The position numbers and the translations under genes are program-made. DNA of 64,000 nucleotides, from positions 1,116,001 through 1,180,000 of the forward strand of contig JANUWF010001213.1 in NCBI GenBank assembly GCA_026120185.1, read 5' to 3'. Source of the stretch: Voacanga thouarsii. Lineage: Eukaryota; Streptophyta; Magnoliopsida; Gentianales; Apocynaceae. Shown here in pieces: positions 59,697 to 64,000 of this stretch; position 1 is the first letter of the stretch; each line of letters opens with the position of its first letter. A model generated the notes under the pieces. The model saw nothing but the letters and a program-made list of their open reading frames with translations, searched no databases and was not told the origin of the DNA.

Positions 59697-60660
59697 TGAC
59701 GATCAATTTAATACCTTGGAACTATATTTTCTATCTCAAGTAATCTAGTAGTTTCTATGTTTTTATGTATGTTTTGGGAAGAGAGAGAATGAGAGAGATT
59801 AGGAGATAGATCATTTAGTATGTTAATTTGTTAGCTAGGTTCTGGAAATTTATTTAACTATGCTCATATTGTTTATATTTCATTTATGTTACTTATATAA
59901 TCGAATTCCTAACTTCGTCGTAGTTTTCTTTTTTGTATTCAAATATGGAATGATAATGGTGAACAATTCAATATATGTAGTTTCATATATTTTATATGAG
60001 CCAAGAAAATAAAAAAAAAAGAAGCAGCTAAGTGAAAAGGAAAAGATGAAAATCAGATTTAAAGTACATTAATATCTAATACAATCGTCAAACAAGTTAG
60101 TTAGGTCTGGTATATAATGTTGTGTATCCACAACATTAAAACTTTTACCTTTGAATTCATTAATTTACCAACTCGTTGCATTCGATTGAACTTAATGTTC
60201 TACAAGGCCAGGTTCTAGATCTTGACCACTGAACATTCGAAAAAGAAATCGATGATACTGTGGCAGCAAGAGTTTGAAGCGTAATAGGGGGTGGGAGGCT
60301 ATAGATGATCCAAATTGGGAGAATATCTGTTAGCTTGTGTTCTTTGATTTTGAAAGTTTTTTGGAATTTACAAATAAAAAAATTAATTATGTATGGCTTA
60401 ACAAAATAAAAAATCTTTGGCAAAAATAGAAAAATTGAGACTGGTGACTCAATATATTACTATTCCTAGTACTTCGATTAGATGTTAATGACATTCTCAA
60501 TGTTAACGAACAGTACATGAAGGATGCCATTGGTAAAAAATATGTTATTCACTGGCCACACATTAACAGGTATTTTACGAAAAATAGTATATCTGCCATG
60601 TAGAGTTGCACAAGCCTATGAGTTTTTGAATTGCCTTATTTCTTTTGGACTGTATCTCAG

Positions 60661-61208
60661 GTGCATGTTCTTACAAAAGAAATAGTAGGACTCAGAATGA
60701 TACTTCTGCAATTTTTGCCTTGCATTATTATGGACACATTTGTTCTCATATTTGTGAATTTCGTGTTTGGAAATATTTTTGACTTTGGTCTTCATAGGCC
60801 AACTGAGGGACCTTTCCATCTACAGAAAACAAGAGGCAGCCTCTAGTTCTTGATTGGAACAATTCACAATATCAAATCTGGAGAAATTAAGGTTCTTACA
60901 TAGGCAATTTAGAAATTAGCAGTAATTATGTGCTATGCACAATTTACATCTTTTCTTTTTTTTTTCTTTTTGGCTTCGCATTTTCTCCCGTCAGTAACTA
61001 AGATTGACAATGTTTCTATTGAATTTTCAAATGATAAAATAGAAAAAATTCAATGCTTTTATTCTTGCAACTGGCTGTAGAAGTACGGTGAGCAATTGGC
61101 GAAATGTGCGTTAAAATTTCATTTTCAGTAACAAAAAGTTCACTTGATGAAATATTAAGTAGATTTCTTATTAACTTGGCTATGTTTCTATTTGCACCAG
61201 ATGGATGA
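60661..61208 (+). pseudogene. Y5: YUCCA10/11-like copy lacking exon 1 and exon 4
   Basis: Exon 2 at 60,661-60,891 (VHVLTKEIVGLRMILLQFLP) and exon 3 at 60,982-61,105. Upstream, promoter sequence ending GAGTTGCAC joins AAGCCTATGAGTTTTTG, where exon 1's last bases, donor and intron sequence would be. Downstream, the first bases of exon 4 (CAGATGGATGA) run into the far part of an A flank (TTTAGCGTATTCATTTG). Exon-3 acceptor CAG reads CAT. A pseudogene by two deletions. Confidence 0.82.
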
Positions 61209-62086
61209 TTTAGCGTATTCATTTGTTGGCCAAGTTTTGGCCATTTTTTTAACTTTGCGAATGTCATTTATATTTCATTTATGTTACCCATATTATCGAA
61301 TTCCTAACCTCATTGTAGTTTTTGTTTTTGTATTTAAATATGGAAGGAAAACTATGAAAAATGGGGCAGATCTCATTTCATAGATTTTATATGAGCTAGG
61401 AAAATAAAAAAGAAGCAACTAAGTGCAAAGGAAAAAGATGAAAGTCAGTTTTAAAGTACATTGATATCTAAATAAAATAGTTAAACAAGTTAGTTTGGTC
61501 TCGTGTATAATGTTTTATATCCACAAAATTAAAACTTTTACCTTTGAATTCATTAATTTACCTTCTTGTTTCATTAGATTGAATTTAATGTTTTGCAAGG
61601 CTAGTTTCTAGATCTTGACCACTAAATATTCGGAAAAGAAATCGATGATACTATGGTAGCAACAGTTTGAAGCATAATAGGGGTGGGAGGCTATAGAGGA
61701 TCCAAATTGGGAGAATATATGTTAGCTTATTTCTTTGATTTTGAAAGTGTTTTGGAATTTACAAATAAAAAAATTAATTATGTATGGCTCAACAAAATAA
61801 AAAATCTTTGGCAAAAATAGAAAAATTGAGACCGATGACTCAATATATTACTATTCCTAGTACTTTGATTAGATGTTAATGGCATTCTCAATGTTAACGA
61901 CAAGTAGGTGAAGGATGCCATTGGTAAAAAATATGTTATTCACTGGCCACACATTAACAGGTATTTTACGAAAATAGTATATCTGCCATGTGGAGTTGCA
62001 CAACACTACCTAAAATATGCAATATGAACTAAGGTATTTTCCATGCAGCTAGGATTTTCCATTGTAATAGGACACCTTTCCAAGAA
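61209..62086 (+). repeat. array sequence between Y5 and Y6
   Basis: Remains of an A flank (61,209-61,590), then a B-type 5' flank (61,593-62,086) sharing with the flank before Y5 a deletion next to TCAATGTTAACGA. Confidence 0.8.
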
Positions 62087-63650
62087 CTAGAGTAAAAACT
62101 GTTATGCTAATTGTAGGAGCTAGCCCAATAGGTAAAGTGGCTTCGGCTTGCTTAAAAGCCTAAGAAATACATAACATTATCTAAGAAAAAGAGGATTGTT
62201 GCCGTTCATTTTGGAAAAAGCAGTCATACAATCACTTGAAGCTTTATTTGTCAAAGGAATTTTGCCAACTGTCTTATATGCCGTTCCCTTTTGATGCACC
62301 CACATTTGTTTTGAAGTCTGATTTTATCCAATATTTGGATAACTATACTTTTCACTTTGAAATCAAGCCAATGTTTAACCAGTTGTTCAGTCAACTTCAT
62401 TTCATACCCGTGATGGAAAATGGCTTGCTTTATTCGAGGACAAGCTATCAATAATGATCAAGAAGTTTGTTGCAAAGTTTCTTGTTGTTTCAACTAGTGA
62501 AAATAGTAAAACAATTATTCCAAAAATTGAAGGACTTGATACTTTATGCAGGATGGTGATTCATTCTTCGAATTATGAAAATGGAAAAGAATTTTCAAGG
62601 AAAGATGTCTAGGTAGTTAGTTGTGGAAATTTTGGCACGGAAATTGCTTATGACTTGGCAAACTACGGTACAAATTGTAATTGTTCCATTCATTTGACAT
62701 AATTTTTGGGAAAAAATTACTCCCACATCTATCTTTTGACTAAAACATCATTCTAGTTCTTGCAGTGTATAATTTTCCTTAAATACAATTACTAGAACAA
62801 GAAACATATGATTTTCTTTTCCACCTTTTTCTATATGTTTATGCCTTTACGTCAGTTGTTGGTGTTTTAGTATTTAAAGTCACAATAGAATGTCTTTATT
62901 ACCTTTTTCTCTGTTAGTTTTTGAATTGCCTTATTTCTTTTGCACTATATCTCAGGTGCATGTTCTCACGCAACAAATAATAAGACTCGAATTAATACTT
63001 CTACAATTTTTACCTTGCATTATTGCAGATGCACTTGTTCTGATGTATCTGAAATTGGCATTTGGAAATATTTCTGACTTTGCGCTTTAAAGGCCAACTA
63101 AGGGACCTTTCCATATAAGGCAAATAACAGGGCAGTCTCCAATTATTAATGTTGGAGCAAGTCACAAGATCAAATTCAGAGAAATTAAGGTACTTACGTC
63201 GACAATTTAAAAAATAATAGAAATTATGTGCTCGCACTATTTACATTTTTTTTTCTCCATAGGTTCTCTCGTCAATAGTGAAGATTTTTATGTTGAATCT
63301 TCAAATGATAAAAAGGAAAAAATTCGATGCTATTATTATTTCAACTGGCTACAGAAGTGCAATGAGCAATTGGCTAAATATGCGTTAAATTTTCATTTTC
63401 AATAACAAAAAGTTAACTTGATAAAATACTAAGTTGACTTCTTATTGACTTTGCTGTGTTTCTACTTGCACAGGATGATAGTTGTCATTTCAACAAAGAT
63501 GCAATGCCAAGCAAATTGAATCCTGCACGCTAGAGAGGCGAAAGTGGACTCTACTATGATGGATTTTCATGCTTTGGGCTTTTTAGAATATCAAATGATG
63601 CAAAACATATTGCCAAAGATATAGCTTCTCTTTCTATATATGAAGAATGA
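62087..63650 (+). pseudogene. Y6: YUCCA10/11-like copy, start lost
   Basis: Exon 1 from about 62,087 (start codon position reads CTA) to 62,675, where a deletion joins ACTACGGTACAAA to intron-1 sequence TTGTAATTG, removing the exon end and donor. Exon 2 at 62,956-63,189 (VHVLTQQIIRLELILLQFLP), exon 3 at 63,264-63,379 (AIIISTGYRSA) and exon 4 at 63,474-63,650. The FAD region reads LIVGASPIG (Gly lost). Exon-3 donor position reads AT instead of GT. Stops occur in exons 1, 2 and 4. Nonfunctional. Confidence 0.86.
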
Positions 63651-64000
63651 CGTTCAATTTAATAATGAATAGGTATATTTGCTATCTCAAGCTATCAAGA
63701 AGTGTTTATGTTTTGTGTGTGATAGGGGGAGAGAGGAAGAGGGTGTAGGGGAGAGAGAGAGAGATATGGATCATTTAGTATATAAATTTGTTAGAAAAGT
63801 TCTAGCAGTTAATTTAATTGTGCTCATATAATTTATATTTCATTTATGTTTCTTATATAATTTGATTCCTACATTATTTGTCATTTTTTTAATTCAAATT
63901 TGTATGGAAAATGGTTAAAATGAGGCAAATCTTGTTTCGTAGATTTCACTTGAGTCATGAAAATAAAAACGAAGCAAATAATAGAGTAGGAGCGAAGGAA
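63651..64000 (+). repeat. array sequence downstream of Y6, continues past the window
   Basis: The B-type 3' flank with its GAGAGAGAGAGAT tract (63,752-63,765) and AAATAATAGAGTAGGAGCGAAGG at the edge, as after Y2. A further unit probably follows. Confidence 0.8.

Larger units (their letters stand above)
58880..60199 (+). repeat. array part A5
   Basis: 1,320-bp A part with a (TTA)n expansion at 59,224-59,270 and the relic at 59,515. Confidence 0.88.

Noticed and set aside
25983..63650. A working YUCCA auxin-biosynthesis gene
   Set aside because: Each of Y1-Y6 has stops, splice-site loss, frameshifts or exon deletions; none could make a full enzyme.

Overview
The window looks like a gene-poor stretch of a eudicot plant nuclear genome. 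It is AT-rich, full of nested LTR retrotransposons with tRNA-Met primer sites, and carries a CACTA element, a Mutator-like element and a tandem array of decayed YUCCA-type flavin monooxygenase copies with plant-style introns. I see no intact host gene and no rRNA, tRNA or CRISPR array. The species cannot be told from the sequence.

Bases 1 to about 24,000 are nested transposons. A Ty1/copia element on the minus strand runs off the left edge (pol, gag, a long leader, primer site, 5' LTR ending near 6,520). Next comes a decayed CACTA element (about 6,530-16,007) with a Transposase_24-type gene and a TNP2-type transposase, the latter split by a solo LTR (11,286-12,173). An AT-rich stretch holds another solo LTR (16,166-18,143, TSD TATTT). 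A Tekay-like LTR remnant (about 18,171-23,961) holds a Mutator-like element (19,458-22,956, perfect 9-bp TSD TTATGAAAT). That element carries a fragment of an NDR1/HIN1-like (LEA_2) gene, so it is a probable Pack-MULE, and it is itself interrupted by a copia-type LTR.

Bases 23,979 to 64,000 are a direct tandem array with a dimeric unit of about 4.2 kb. Part A (about 1.3 kb) is a 5' flank joined to a relic of only the last exon of a YUCCA10/11-like gene. Part B (about 2.9 kb) is a homologous 5' flank with a TATA box and a whole four-exon gene copy. Six gene copies (Y1-Y6) and five exon-4 relics can be traced, all on the plus strand and all pseudogenes. With later insertions subtracted, two consecutive periods are 4,199 and 4,212 bp. 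Copies Y3, Y5 and Y6 carry deletions, and near Y5 the period shrinks to about 1.4 kb.

Later insertions break the array: a solo LTR in exon 4 of Y1 (TSD GATAG), a 4.07-kb Tekay-like solo LTR after Y2, a solo LTR (38,331-41,478) holding another solo LTR, and a complete 10.86-kb SIRE-type copia element (43,882-54,739, TSD GTGAG) with both LTRs, gag, pol and an env-like third ORF. The array therefore formed first and was then invaded.
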